Assembly: GCA_949128115.1 (NCBI GenBank)
Contig: OX421968.1
Location: forward strand, 29,974,877-30,038,876
DNA: 64,000 nt
Direction of reading: 5' to 3'
DNA from: Anaspis maculata
Taxonomy: Eukaryota; Arthropoda; Insecta; Coleoptera; Scraptiidae
The notes beneath the pieces were generated by a model, which had not been told where the DNA came from, did not search any database, and saw only the letters and a program-made list of their open reading frames with translations. A program made the translations under genes and the position numbers. Shown here in pieces: positions 23,920 through 33,895 of this stretch (position 1 is the first letter of the stretch; every line of letters begins with the position of its first letter).

Positions 23920-24900
23920 TGTAATGAATTCCCGCGATACCGCCAGTGCTCCGGCGAGCGCATCGGGTGGGGAGGTGCACTCGCGCAGCGTGCGCGCATC
24001 TCTCCCACCACCGACCGCGTCCATATAACGGCGCACACGGCCACCGGACGGCCAGTCTCGTGTTGGCTTCGCTCCGCAAGGAACTCAGCTAAGACAACGA
24101 CTCCGCCTAAACGTGCTGGTGGTAAACCGCACAGGCTCTCCTCTCCATAGCGCCTGGACGTGCTGGTGACGAACCGCACAGGCTCTCCTCTCCTCCCGAT
24201 TCGCCCAACGTGTCTGGTGGACAACCACACGGGCTCCCCTCCGACTGACCCAACGTGCCTGGTGCATAACCACACGGGTCTTTCCTCCCTCCCGATTCGC
24301 CCAACGTGCTTGGTGTCAAACCGCACGGGCTTTCCTCCGACTGATCCAACGTGCCTGGTGCATAACCACACGGGTCTTTCCTCCCGATTCGCCCAACGTG
24401 CTTGGTGTCAAACCCCACGGGCTCTCCTCCGACTGACCCAACGTGTCTGGTGCATAACCACACGGGTCTTTCCTCTCGATTCGCCCAACGTGCTTGGTGT
24501 CAAACCGCACGGGCTCTCCTCCGACTGACCCAACGTGCCTGGTGCATAACCACACGGGTCTTTCCTCTTGATTCGCCCAACGTGCTTGGTGTCAAACCGC
24601 ACGGGCTCTCCTCCATACGCACACGTCCAAGCGCGCCAAGCCTACACCGACTCATGGTGCAACGTTTTCGCTAACAAATCTCTTTGTCCTCGTGGCATCA
24701 TCTACGACCCCCGACTCTCGAGCAGGAATCTACGATCGCCCCCCCCCCCCCTATTATTTTTTATATAAAATAATCTACAGACCCTCGTCTTTTCATTTTC
24801 CACGTTTTTATTAAAACGTGGTGGCGCCCGAGCACCTAACCGGCCCCCTACCCTCGACTAGGTCGAGGAGAGTGCACGCTACCCAAGCAGTAGCGTCACA
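23920..24900. mobile_element. Solo-LTR-like insertion with ATAT TSD
   Basis: The insert begins TGTAATGAATTC and ends GCGTCACA, with the TG...CA termini of an LTR. It is flanked by ATAT at 23916-23919 and 24901-24904. Taking out the insert and one ATAT joins the two halves of LINE-C in frame (minus strand CSYNIMKIF). At 981 bp without internal genes it fits a solo LTR. It contains a 92 bp tandem array and, near 24765, an ATTTTTTATATAAAATAA stretch that could be the LTR promoter. A TGGCGCCCGAG word at about 24820 resembles a primer-binding site but lies inside the boundaries. Confidence 0.75.
24108..24625. repeat. 92 bp tandem repeat inside the LTR-like insert
   Basis: CCCAACGTGCTTGGTGTCAA recurs at about 24300, 24392, 24484 and 24576, exactly 92 bp apart. 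Each unit is two diverged ~46 bp halves (CCAACGTGCCTGGTGCATAA and CCAACGTGCTTGGTGTCAAA). Since 92 is not a multiple of three, open frames on both strands rotate through frames from unit to unit. The resulting repetitive peptides (CTRHVGSVGGEPV and similar) are by-products. Confidence 0.9.
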
Positions 24901-24904
24901 ATAT

Positions 24905-25195
24905 GAGCAATTTTTTTGCAAATATGTGAAATTGATTTTTTGGGTTTTTTAATCGTTTTTATTTCTTGTATTATGTTCGTGATCTCTTATTTCATTAGTG
25001 AATAGTGTTGGATTTTTTAATACGAACATCACCACCTCGTACACATACAACCCAAATACGGTGAGTATTTTTTTGTTTTTGAATTGAAGTTTACAACTTT
25101 CTCTGGGATTTAACCCCATGACACCTCTCAACAATCTTTTTTGTAGGATCAGTAATCGACGAACCTGTCGACAAACCAATGTCAGTCGATGCGTC
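24905..25195 (-). pseudogene. LINE-C body fragment
   Basis: The minus strand reads RLLILQKRLLRGVMGLNPRE, SCKLQFKNKKILTVFGLYVY, EVVMFVLKN and HEHNTRNKND. This is the region between polymerase core and tail in CR1-like insect LINEs. The sister copy LINE-B at 46603-46926 shares the same layout (RESCKQHF, ILTLPCIYIY, DTRNKKDL). It continues at 23915 after the LTR-like insert. The 5' boundary, near 25195, is where a plus-strand LINE fragment takes over. Confidence 0.8.
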
Positions 25196-25204
25196 ACAAA
25201 TGGG

Positions 25205-25372
25205 GAAACTGTAGATAGCCCATGCACAATGCGACTGTGGAGCACCAGAACAAACGGTACTTCACATTATATAAGAGTGTCCCCAAGACCTAGAGCACAG
25301 AGAAAAAATCGGTTGTGTCACCCCAAAACTTCCCCGACTAGTATCCAGGAACCTATGGAAATTTTTGTTCGA
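25205..25372 (+). pseudogene. LINE C-terminal cysteine-motif fragment
   Basis: The plus strand reads AHAQCDCGAPEQTVLHII, a stop, then ECPQDLEHREKIGCV and SRNLWKFLFET. The C-C-G-xxQT-xH-C pattern is the zinc-knuckle-like ending of Jockey/R1-type insect LINE polymerases. One TAA interrupts it. Only the last ~55 codons survive. Confidence 0.65.
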
Positions 25373-25374
25373 AA

Positions 25375-26310
25375 CGTCCCTTCGGGTGGGAACGAGGGTG
25401 GTAAGTTGGAATTACAGAAAAAGATTGAAAATCATTTTCAGCCGGAAAACTCCCGGGAAATTTGAAAAAGTTGTTGGAAAATGTTCAAGAACCAGTTACC
25501 TTTTGTTTAAGTGAAAATGGTTGGAATTGGTCCAACCAGTTGGAAAATTTGCAGTTTTTCCAAAGAGGAAAACTCGGCAACTGTTGATCCGATTTCGAAA
25601 ATTTTTCCTCCAAAAATTAGCTCAATCTTTTCTCCAACTTTTATTCACAGCATGTCTGCACCTAAAATTAATATTTCGTGGGGCCTACCGCATGTAGAAG
25701 TTTGCATTGCGTTTTTCTCAAATTTACGGAATGTGCAAATTTCATTTTGAAAAAATTACAGTCGGAAAACCGAAACCGTGTCAACTTTGAAAATAGACCT
25801 GCACGACGCTCAATACAATCTACTTTCGATATCAGTTGAAATTTCCAAAAAAAAGTCGAGTGACTCTTTTGTTGTGTTGCTTCCTGCCAAATCTGGTTCC
25901 AATCCATCGGATAGATTTTGAATAATGAATTGGAAAAGTTTTGAACTTCAACATTTTTTATTATTTGACAGATGACAGATAGGGCAATGTTTCCAACTGT
26001 TCTGAATACAGTTTTTCAAGGGTTTTCAAATGACATATTGCAAGTTGAGTTCCGTGAGATATAGCTTCTGACATTTGATGATAGTGACAGTTGGGTTTGA
26101 CAGATGACAGCCAAAAACTAATGGGCTCTTTTCAGGAAACAACCATGTTTGTATACCAAATATCAAGTCGATCCAGTCAACGTTACGGCAGTTATCGTGG
26201 AAGATCACAGACAGACAGACAGACACAGACAGACACACACACGCACACGCACACGCACGCGCACGCGCACGCGCACGCACACGCACACGCACACACACAC
26301 ACACACACAT
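25375..26310 (+). repeat. Dispersed foldback-family repeat, copy 1
   Basis: Words shared with 37140-38270 and with the inverse of 33545-33886 include TGTTGTGTTTCTTCCTGC, CAGTTTTTCAAGGGTTTTC, ATATAGCTTCTGACATTTG and CAGTTATCGTGGAA. The end is a C/A-rich microsatellite. There is no intact gene. The three copies let one see insertions, as the copy at 32998-38973 was split by a LINE. Confidence 0.75.
26211..26310. repeat. (CAGA)n / (CA)n / (CGCA)n microsatellite
   Basis: CAGACAGACAGACAC is followed by CACACG, GCACGCGCACGCG and a run of about ten CA units. Open frames on either strand here are low-complexity artefacts. Confidence 0.95.
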
Positions 26311-26719
26311 CAGACAGACATCATTCTGAAAACGGTCTTAATCGTCTTGGGGGACCTCAAAACGGATATATCCGGTGAAATCTCAAAACTTTTTTTCTGC
26401 ACGATTACAATACTTCCCCTTACATGTTGGTGGGGGGTCGGGGAAGTAAAACAAGAGGTGATTTGTATTTTTGAAAAAATCATGTGGGAGAATGCCTAGC
26501 GGCAAGCTCCCTCTCACACATCGCCGTCGGCGGTGAGTAGGACAAAGTAGGACAAAGTGGGCGTCTTCTTGATACTTGGATAAGTTTAATTAATTAGAAT
26601 CTAGTTGGTAGATCAGTAGGTTATTATTGCGCATCAGTATACATCAGATATTGAACTATAATTATCATCAGATACGATCTTACATTTTACTTTATTAATT
26701 TTTTATATAATCTCTTATG
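26311..26719. other. No gene recognised
   Basis: AT-rich spacer in intron 2 of the Kazal gene. A short GACAAAGTAGGACAAAGT duplication lies near 26538. Nothing else is supported. Confidence 0.4.
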
Positions 26720-27000
26720 TTGTAGACTGCTACCATAACAAATAACAATAACAAACTTTATGCGTGGTGACACATATCAATGATATATTCACACCCGTCA
26801 GGAAAAGAGAACAGTAAATAATTAAATAATTAAGTTATATTATTTAGGTATTCAATTCAAATGAGAGAAATTCTTGACTTGAATAGAAGGCTTTGCTCAA
26901 CAAAATTGCCTTGGGGGATGTCTTGAGTCGCGTTGAATTCTGACTTTTCAAACTGCTAGGCAACCTAGTGAAGAAAATGACTCCATGATAATCTATTGCT
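26720..27000 (-). pseudogene. LINE 3' end fragment (CR1/Jockey-type tail)
   Basis: From about 27000 the minus strand reads IDYHGVIFFTRLPSSLKS, then AILLSKAFYSSQEFLSFELN and a stop at 26844-26846. The AFYS-QEFL ending again marks a LINE ORF2 tail. It is followed by an AT-rich UTR and a TTGTTATTTGTTA-type tail near 26735-26755. The 5' part is missing. Confidence 0.65.
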
Positions 27001-27377
27001 CCTCTAGATCATCTCAGTCTGTGGAATGATACAACGGAAATTGATGGTTATACGGACCGAATTGTTGGGAACATGACATTCTTATATTTTATAATAAATG
27101 TCTATAAAGGGTGTCCCACATGGAAAGAGTACAGGACCGTACTCAAAATTTTGTTTTCTGAGTTTCTCTTCAAAAAGTCATCCAGTATAGATTTTTTTCA
27201 AAATCTGATGTCATATTCGGAAACTACATAAAATTGAGTAGTATCAATGCTGAAGTCCTCAAAAAAACGTTTCAGACTGAATGTGTTTTTTAGTGCTACT
27301 TGCCTAGAGTGAATAATACAAAGATATTGTAGTGCAAGTTAGCAAAGGTTTCCGAATTTGATTCAAATAAGTCAAAA

Positions 27378-27810
27378 TGGTTCGGCGTTTATCGGAATCA
27401 GAAAGAATTTAGACTCTGCATGATTATTAGGGGTTGTGGAGACAGAGCACGCATCCATGAAAAAGTTTGCAATTATTTCAATGGAAAATATCCTGATGCT
27501 GAACCTATAACTCAGGGAGCCGTTAGTAAAATCATCAGGAAGTATAAGGTGTTCGGATACATGAAGCATCGTCCAAGAGCTGGACGACCGATGGTTCCAG
27601 AGGATGTGGAAATGAACATTTTATTGGAGCTACAAGAAGACCCTCATTTTTGCTCTCGCGAACTGTAGCGGCAAATCACAATATTTCGCAACAGTCCGTT
27701 TTGAGGAAATTGAAACGCGTCAAATGGCATCCATTGAAAATTCATTTGGTTCAAGAACTGAATAAAGATGATCCTGATCGCAAAAACCAGTTTTGCGATC
27801 AGGAGTTAGG
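27378..27810 (+). pseudogene. Transposase N-terminal helix-turn-helix remnant
   Basis: Starting at ATGGTTCGGCG the frames give a short leader, then MIIRGCGDRARIHEKVCNYF, GKYPDAEPITQGAVSKIIRK, RPRAGRP, and, after a frameshift near 27655, VAANHNISQQSVLRKLKR and HPLKIHLVQELNKDD. This is the DNA-binding half of a mariner-like/DUF4817-type transposase. There are two frameshifts and stops near the start, and the DDE catalytic half is absent. A TATAAAGGGTGTCCCACATG word at about 27107 may be the 5' terminal repeat of the same element, which resembles the TA-flanked MITE ends elsewhere in the window. Dead copy. Confidence 0.75.
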
Positions 27811-27819
27811 ACCAGTTTT

Positions 27820-27915
27820 TAGGAGGAGTTCAACTACAAGACGGACAGACAGACAGACGGACGGACTTCAAAGCGCGGCTAATATCGGATTCCCTACGAA
27901 AATGTGCTAAAAAAC
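27820..27915 (+). repeat. Dispersed repeat, pair of 30085-30180
   Basis: AGGAGGAGTTCAACTACAAG, a GACGGACAGAC run, TCAAAGCGCGGCT and CCTACGAAAATG occur here and again at 30085-30180 in the same orientation. Non-coding, and it truncates the transposase remnant. Confidence 0.8.
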
Positions 27916-28579
27916 ACCACTGGACATGATGGATAATGTGTATGAATAACCATCGAAAAAAAAACTGCTTATAAACAACAGATTATAGTTGAAGACAGAA
28001 AACGCGCCAAGGGCGCATGCTCCTTTTTAGGTACAGACATTCAAGATGGCTCTGGGTTAGATGGCGCCTCTGATCAAAACTGATTAACCAAAGAGCTCAA
28101 AGGCGCCCGCTGAACTTTGGCTTGGTTTCAACTACATATTTTATCAGATGGCTAAGCTCTTTTTTCGCGAACAACAAGAAAAATCGATAAAACAAGTAGC
28201 AAAGTCCTCACGGGGGTGAGTCTCATGAGCGCATTTTCGGAGTGCAGATGAGTACACTGTTCACTGTTATCTGTGAACAGATTGTCTAAAAACTACCACA
28301 AGAAATCATCAATCTTTTTGAAAACACGAGGAGTCAATAATAATCAATCAATCGACATCAACCAAAACTAGAAAATATCTTGAATGAGTTAGAATTATAC
28401 CTATATCGATCACAAGCACGAAGCCAGAAGCAGCTTGTTGAACCATAACGCCGCGACTTGAAAATCGCATCCGCATATAAGTGCATAAGTATATAGATTC
28501 CGCATAAAAATAGAGATATCTTCCTTGAGAAGAAATCAATCAGGTTGATTTTTTCACGAAAAATTTCTCTTTTTCTTTG
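27916..28579. other. No gene recognised
   Basis: Intron spacer with GGCGCC words near 28060 and 28100. Nothing further is supported. Confidence 0.4.
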
Positions 28580-28870
28580 TGAATCTTTCGTTCGCTGAAT
28601 GTATGCATGTATCTAGAACAGTTCGCAAGATTCCTCGATGTGGAAATTCACACTGTAGCGTTAAAAATCGACAAATGTGGAATCGCGGTGCGAAACCCTT
28701 TCTTAAAAAAATTATATCTTCTATTGCAATAAAGGAATCAAAATGATTCTTTCACTAAAAATGTATCCATCAATTTCCACATATTTCGTTCGCTGCATGG
28801 ATGCATGTATCTAGAACGGTTCGCAAGATTCCTTGATGCAGAAGTTTACACCGTAGCGTTGAATACCAAC
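28580..28870 (+). repeat. Direct repeat pair, ~203 bp apart
   Basis: TTCGTTCGCTGAATGTATGC, ATCTAGAACAGTTCGCAAGA and CACTGTAGCGTT at 28586-28660 recur with few changes at 28788-28861. Function unknown. Confidence 0.75.
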
Positions 28871-28948
28871 TTTTTAAACATTTCAATTTTTTTTCCCTTG
28901 CAATCGTGCGGTCTGACCAAATATTTTTTGTGCCTATTCCCATCCACA

Positions 28949-30033
28949 CCCAGACAGCACATGAACATTTTCAAAATGTTTGTGAAATATTAAAAGCCAA
29001 ATATTATGATATTTATAGAATATTGGAATTCATTCAGTGAATATTGTATAAATATTTATTGAATGTTTTGATGTCTCGCTTTTTAATATTTGTACAATAT
29101 TTGCCAAAAATATTTTGAAAACATTTAGAACCGGGTATTTTTAGAAATTGGAAAAAAAGTTTCTTTTTCTTCTTATCGGCCTTTTTTGGCCATAGGAGCT
29201 CGCCTTTATTTCATATACAATTGATTTAGCTGAAAAATTGCCTTTCAAAGACGACACAATGCCCAGGCTACAGCAGGAATCGAACCCGCAATCTCCGCAC
29301 CACAGGCAGATACTGACCACCTGTGCTACGGGGTCGTTGGAAAGATTCAGTGGTTCTGGGTAAACTACTATGTGAACACGCAGATGTCCGCTACATGAAT
29401 AATATGAATTTTGCTAACTATATATCTGAAAGATTCAGCGGCTCATCCACTTTTAGGGATACTCGGCTCTACCGCCTCGTCCCTAAACACGCGGATTTAT
29501 CCGCGTATTTGCTACATAAATTACCAATTGGTGTCGAAATAAATTGAAGTGGCATATTTGTATGAAACAAATGAAACAACGGATGTATTTCACGACATTA
29601 TGAATCATTTCAACCGCCGTAACATAGAAAAAACCTATTGTAGGTCGTTAAAAAGGCACTTTCAGGACCGCAAACCGAGTTTTGCTAATTTAAGGCAAAC
29701 TACACTTGAAGTCAAAGGGATGTGAAGGGCTATCTCTTCAACACAACACAATTATATATTTCAAAGTTCCGTGCAAATGACCAAAACAAAAACCGGAAGC
29801 CACATTGCCTAGAATACTGTAAATATTAAAGAAATTAAGTTCACTATATATTTTGATAATTATTTATTGCTAAATATTCAATAAATGTTCAAAATATTTC
29901 TGAATGTTGGTACAATAGTTCACCTTAATATTTCTCCAATATTTATGACGAATATTTTGTAAACATTTATAGGATGTTGTAAATATTCATCAACTACTAC
30001 CAAATATTTTCAAAACATTTCGTGCTGTCTGGG
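28949..30033. mobile_element. TIR element, ~1.09 kb, hosting a SINE-like insert
   Basis: CCCAGACAGCAC starts the left end and its complement GTGCTGTCTGGG closes the right end. Just inside, AACATTTTCAAAATGTTTG and related AATATTT-rich words appear on both sides in inverted order. There is no transposase. A 74-codon open frame at 29323-29547 has no known feature. A target-site duplication could not be settled. Confidence 0.65.
29155..29337 (-). mobile_element. tRNA-derived SINE-like copy
   Basis: On the minus strand an A-box-like word TAGCACAGGTGG (29317-29328) and a canonical B box GGTTCGATTCC (29276-29286) sit about 30 nt apart, as in a tRNA gene. The body runs on ~120 bp to an A-rich tail (AGAAGAAAAAGAAA). 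The 5' and 3' acceptor strands do not pair convincingly, so a SINE or pseudo-tRNA is more likely than a working tRNA. It lies inside the TIR element at 28949-30033. Confidence 0.55.
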
Positions 30034-30084
30034 CAGACAATCAGCATTAATTTGCAAAAAAAACCCGATACCGCTACGACTTTT

Positions 30085-30180
30085 CGTTTAGGAGGAGTTC
30101 AACTACAAGACGGACAGACGGTCGGACATCAAAGCGCGGCTCATAGCGTATTTCCTACGAAAATGCGCTAAAAACAAATG
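30085..30180 (+). repeat. Dispersed repeat, pair of 27820-27915
   Basis: Same order of words as the first copy: AGGAGGAGTTCAACTACAAG, GACGGACAGACGG, TCAAAGCGCGGCT, CCTACGAAAATG. It directly follows the TIR element. Confidence 0.8.
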
Positions 30181-31086
30181 GGGAAATGTTGGCGCCTCTT
30201 GCATTTAGGCGCCTTCGTGCGGGGCACGAAATTGCCACCCGCTAGGCGCGGCCCTGTCACATCGTAGGTACACGAGAGAAAGTGCGCGGTTTTTTAATCA
30301 CCTGTATACCTACATCTACTTATTTGAAATTATTTATTCATTCATTTATTCAGATTTTCTAACAGAAAACATCCAAATGGTCAATGGAGCATTTATTGGA
30401 CGATGAAAAAACAAATAGTGAAAAGTACATCGCACTATACGCTTCATAAACTATTTCTATTTTCTATTCCATGAAGTAATTAATAAATAAGAGTATAAGA
30501 GAGTCTTATCTGGCGTTTTCACGTACTTGAGTAAAACTTGATGTTTCACTACGCAAATGCGGCAAGAAATAGGGTAGATGCACCTTATGTAACAATATCA
30601 GGACGTTATCCGCATAGTTCTTACGAATTTAATTATGTAATTGTGCAAGATGGCGTAAATCGTTTTGTCTTGGAGCGATTGCCATTTGTTCGCTGACGCG
30701 TGTCTCCAGCGTCGCAAAGTTAAAATGAAAAAGTTGAAAAAATGCCGGCCCATCGCCAGCGACGCTGCGCGCTCCTATATAAAAAGTTCCGCCCAAAACT
30801 TATACAATTTGAAGCATTTAAAATATCATTTTGGTGTGTAGCATGACGCGCGCGCGGGGGATCCACCAGTGAATATATGTTTTGGAAGAAGAGGAAGCAG
30901 ACGGGAGACGATAAGGAAGAAGTGTTGCTTGCTCATTTGCTATTAAAAAAGTGTTTCCGGTGTGTGGCGTCTTGTGTCGCGCACCACCGGCCAGTGTTCT
31001 GATGAAAAAGTTGCGCTGTCATGGCGAAAGGAATTAAGTGAGGGATCAAGCGCGATATTGGAATTGGAGGAGACACTTCTACTCAC
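30181..31086. other. Intron 2 (5' end) of the Kazal gene; no gene recognised
   Basis: It begins (minus strand) at the GTGAGT donor after 31087. The 121-codon plus-strand open frame at 30962-31327 is antisense over the exon and is a shadow. Nothing else is visible. Confidence 0.4.
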
Positions 31087-31323
31087 CGCACTTGCCCGAA
31101 AACTTGACTGTGATGTTCGTGTTGGATGTGCAGGCGGCTCGCTGGAGTTCGCACTGGTTCCGATAGTCGACCCCGTCGGTCCCACATACGGGGCGGGAGG
31201 TCGTATGGTCCCCATAGCTGGGGCATTTATCGGGACAAACACAGCTGACGTTTTGACCATCCGGAGAGACCACGCATCGGGCCCCAAAGCCGCACTGCTT
31301 GTCCCGGCAGGGATCGTTTTGCT
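31087..31323 (-). CDS. Agrin-like gene, exon 2: first follistatin/Kazal module
   Basis: 237 nt encode NDPCRDKQCGFGARC, SCVCPDKCPSY and the Kazal core PVCGTDGVDYRNQCELQRAA, ending ITVKFSGKC. The CGFGARC and SCVCP spacing is the follistatin-like half found in agrin repeats. The acceptor CCTGTTTCAG lies just upstream and a consensus GTGAGT donor follows 31087. Both borders are phase 1. Joined to exon 1 the junction codon is Glu (G|AG); joined to exon 3 it is Asp (G|AT), giving KCDPCAG. An ITVKF stretch suggests a possible N-glycosylation site (NIT). Neighbouring introns are 115 bp (intron 1) and about 9.4 kb (intron 2). Confidence 0.88.
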
Positions 31324-31438
31324 CTGAAACAGGAATAAGTGCCGTTAAAAACAAAGCGGAACACGCTTTGAAAAACGTTACTCAAGAATGTCCTCAAGCA
31401 TGCGCGGCAAACCTTTGAACAGTTTGAACTGCACTTAC

Positions 31439-31535
31439 CCTTCGGGAATACGTAACAGCAAAGCGATATGTCAATCTGCCTGCTTAGCAAGAGCAACAAT
31501 GCTATGTAATTAATTTTCAGTTCTAAACTAGCCAT
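31439..31535 (-). CDS. Agrin-like gene, exon 1: start codon and signal peptide
   Basis: The ATG at 31535 is preceded directly by an in-frame TAG, which fixes the start, and G at +4 is favourable. The first 32 codons read MASLELKINYIALLLLLSRQ then IDISLCCYVFPK: a short N-region and a hydrophobic core typical of a signal peptide. That fits a secreted cysteine-rich product. A GTAAGTG donor follows 31439, in phase 1, matching exon 2. Across the four exons the visible coding length is 979 nt (about 326 codons) with signal peptide and four follistatin/Kazal modules. It could be agrin-like or another multi-Kazal matrix protein; no laminin G or SEA region is in view to decide. Confidence 0.8.
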
Positions 31536-31610
31536 CTATTCTACGGTTCGTTGCTTTTTATTATCACAGAAAAATTTCCTGAGGAGAAACTACGTGCTGG
31601 AATTACCAGG

Positions 31611-31619
31611 TATATATAG
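31611..31619 (-). promoter_or_regulatory. Candidate TATA box of the Kazal gene
   Basis: CTATATATA on the minus strand lies about 76 bp upstream of the start codon, which would leave a 5' UTR of about 50 nt. It sits at the edge of a TA-rich microsatellite, so it may be coincidental. Confidence 0.35.
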
Positions 31620-31639
31620 CGATTCACAAAGCGCAGTAT

Positions 31640-31735
31640 CTAATATATATATATATCTGTATCTATATATATGCGCTGTATCTATATATATACTGAGTTA
31701 GTATATATATATATATATAGATATAGTATAATATG
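31640..31735. repeat. TA-rich microsatellite
   Basis: Several (TA)4-8 runs are separated by TCTGTATC and GCGCTG words. It lies about 100 bp upstream of the Kazal gene start. Confidence 0.9.
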
Positions 31736-32997
31736 GAAATGAAGCGCGCTTTATTTTGAATAGCTTCAAGTGCGATTTCTGTGCGATGCCTTGTCCTTGT
31801 GTCTGATTTTATGATTATTTCAAGTCTAGGATCAGGGGTGGTTTGTTTGCCTTCATGTGTGAGTGTATGTGCCTGATTTAATTTCAGTAAGGATAAGATC
31901 CAGACACATTTTCAGGATACGACACCATACGAAGTAGTACGATCGATTACGACGTAATGCGAACGCGCGAACGGCACTGGGGTCGAAACGTCACTGAGGT
32001 AAGTATCTTGTGCTTCGGCTTTGGAACAGGACTAGCTTGCACTGCAGGTAGCGTTCACTGCACACAGCAGAGCAGGCGCCATATTGATTTTAAGTTCGGC
32101 AAAGCACCACAAGAGATTATGTACAATGTCGCCTAGGTGACAAAGGACGTTTTGCTTTACCCCTGATAAATTGCCATAATCTCCTACGAATTCTACCTGC
32201 GCACCTATCTGTCTTACTTTTCGACACAAATAGGGTTTTTATAGGTAGGTGGCGCGCGCGTGCGCGCCTCACAACTCCCAACTACTACTTTGTGTCAACA
32301 AAGTCGAATTTATATTGAAAAAAAAACAAAAAAAAAACAAACACCGTTCGCACTCACTCGAAAACTTGCTGGTGTGATAGATGGTAAGCGCCAGAAGGTC
32401 CCCAACTTTCCGTCGAGCATTAAAACTTTTTTCCGCCCTTTCTAATAACGCACACAGAACTCAAATTAATAGCGCGCCGAATTATGAGAAACTCGCCCGG
32501 CGAAAGAAGCATCGCGCGCGTCGCGCACACCGCCCGCAACTATGTGACGCCGTATATATGTAAAACCCCGCGAATATTCCATAAATTTAAATAATAAAAT
32601 AGAGAAGAAAAAATGCGTGTACACCCTCGAAAGGAAACGTGTTTATTCACATCGATTTGAATAAATGAGTTAGTAAATATTCAAGCAGACTCCGGCGCTC
32701 TGCACTTTATAATTACCATCTCCCTCAAGTTTTTAATCTAAAATTAAGATGAGCAGCTAAATGAACATCTTCAAGACTGACATAATATGCAAGTCGAGTA
32801 CCTAATTAACGTAATATTGTCTTATGCGGTCTTCGTTATCGTAATAGCACTCCCTCAACAATTACAAACGTGATAACAAGCGATAAATAACTGGCGTTAG
32901 AAATGAAATAACAGCGACGCTTTGGCTCTTAAATTTTCACAAAAAAGTCCCCTCAGTCAACCGTGTTGTTCAAAACACTATTATGATACTACACGAA
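31736..32997. other. Upstream region of the Kazal gene; no gene recognised
   Basis: A GTCGAAACGTCACTGAG word followed by a consensus GTAAGT lies at about 31982-32005 (plus); it could be a splice donor of an unseen plus-strand transcript. A GGCGCGCGCGTGCGCGCC stretch is near 32250 and an A-rich run near 32318. No credible coding region. Confidence 0.35.
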
Positions 32998-33895
32998 TTA
33001 GACTAGGCAGAAAATCTCAAAAGAGGCTTCCTAGAAGCAAATCAAGTAACAATTGATTAACAGGCGTTGTTTCTTAGGTTTTGGACCCCGCTGAACACGA
33101 CAGGAGGGGTGTTATCTTCTCGAAACTTTCACCCTTGACCCTTAAATCCAAGTTGGCGGAAAGTTGAGGGTGGAAACTAGGTGCACGCACAAAAAAACAT
33201 ATTTCCCATCCGATTTTTCTCAAAACTAGTTATATTCTGACGTTTTTGGAGTCGTAGAAAGTGATGAGGTCAATTTCGAAGACCTCTGGTACAAGCGAAA
33301 TATGGGTACATTACTGCACTTCAATCTAGAAGAAAGCAACTTTGCATATTTGTTACTGGGACTATATTAGACGATTTGACCCGTATTATCTCTTTTTTCA
33401 TCGCCCGGAATCCAATATTTCGAAAGTGACCTCCAAAGAATCGGAATTTGTTGATTTTGACCTGTAAAGACGCGGAGAGTGTCGCAAAATGGCGGTTATT
33501 GTTGAAAATATCTTCAAAAAAATCAGAAATTGCAGAAAAAAGTTCAACTACGAAGTCGATAAAAAACGGTTAACCCGATCTACTCAAAACTTGGCATGCA
33601 GACATTGTTGATTTGTGAAATGAGCCCATAAGTTTTTGGCTGTCATCTGTCCAACAGAACTGTCACTAACAACAAACGTCAGAAGCTATATCTCACGAAA
33701 CTCGACTTGCAATATGTCATTTGGAAGCCCTTGAAAAACTGTATTCAGAACAATTGAAAGTATTGCCCTATCTGTCATCTGTCGAATGATAAAAAAATAT
33801 CAGAGTTCAAAATTTTACCATTTGATTATTCAAAATCTATCCGACGGATTGGAATTTGGCAAAACAAAACACAACAAAAATGTCAAACTATGTCT

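Noticed and set aside
23772..24371. 199-codon minus-strand open frame as a gene
   Set aside because: It reads through the 92 bp tandem array and then into a LINE tail across an insertion boundary; the protein is a chance fusion.
29268..29337. Functional tRNA gene
   Set aside because: A- and B-box-like words are present, but acceptor strands do not pair and an A-rich SINE-like tail follows.
30962..31327. 121-codon plus-strand open frame
   Set aside because: Antisense shadow of the first Kazal exon, which has conserved cysteines and splice sites on the other strand.
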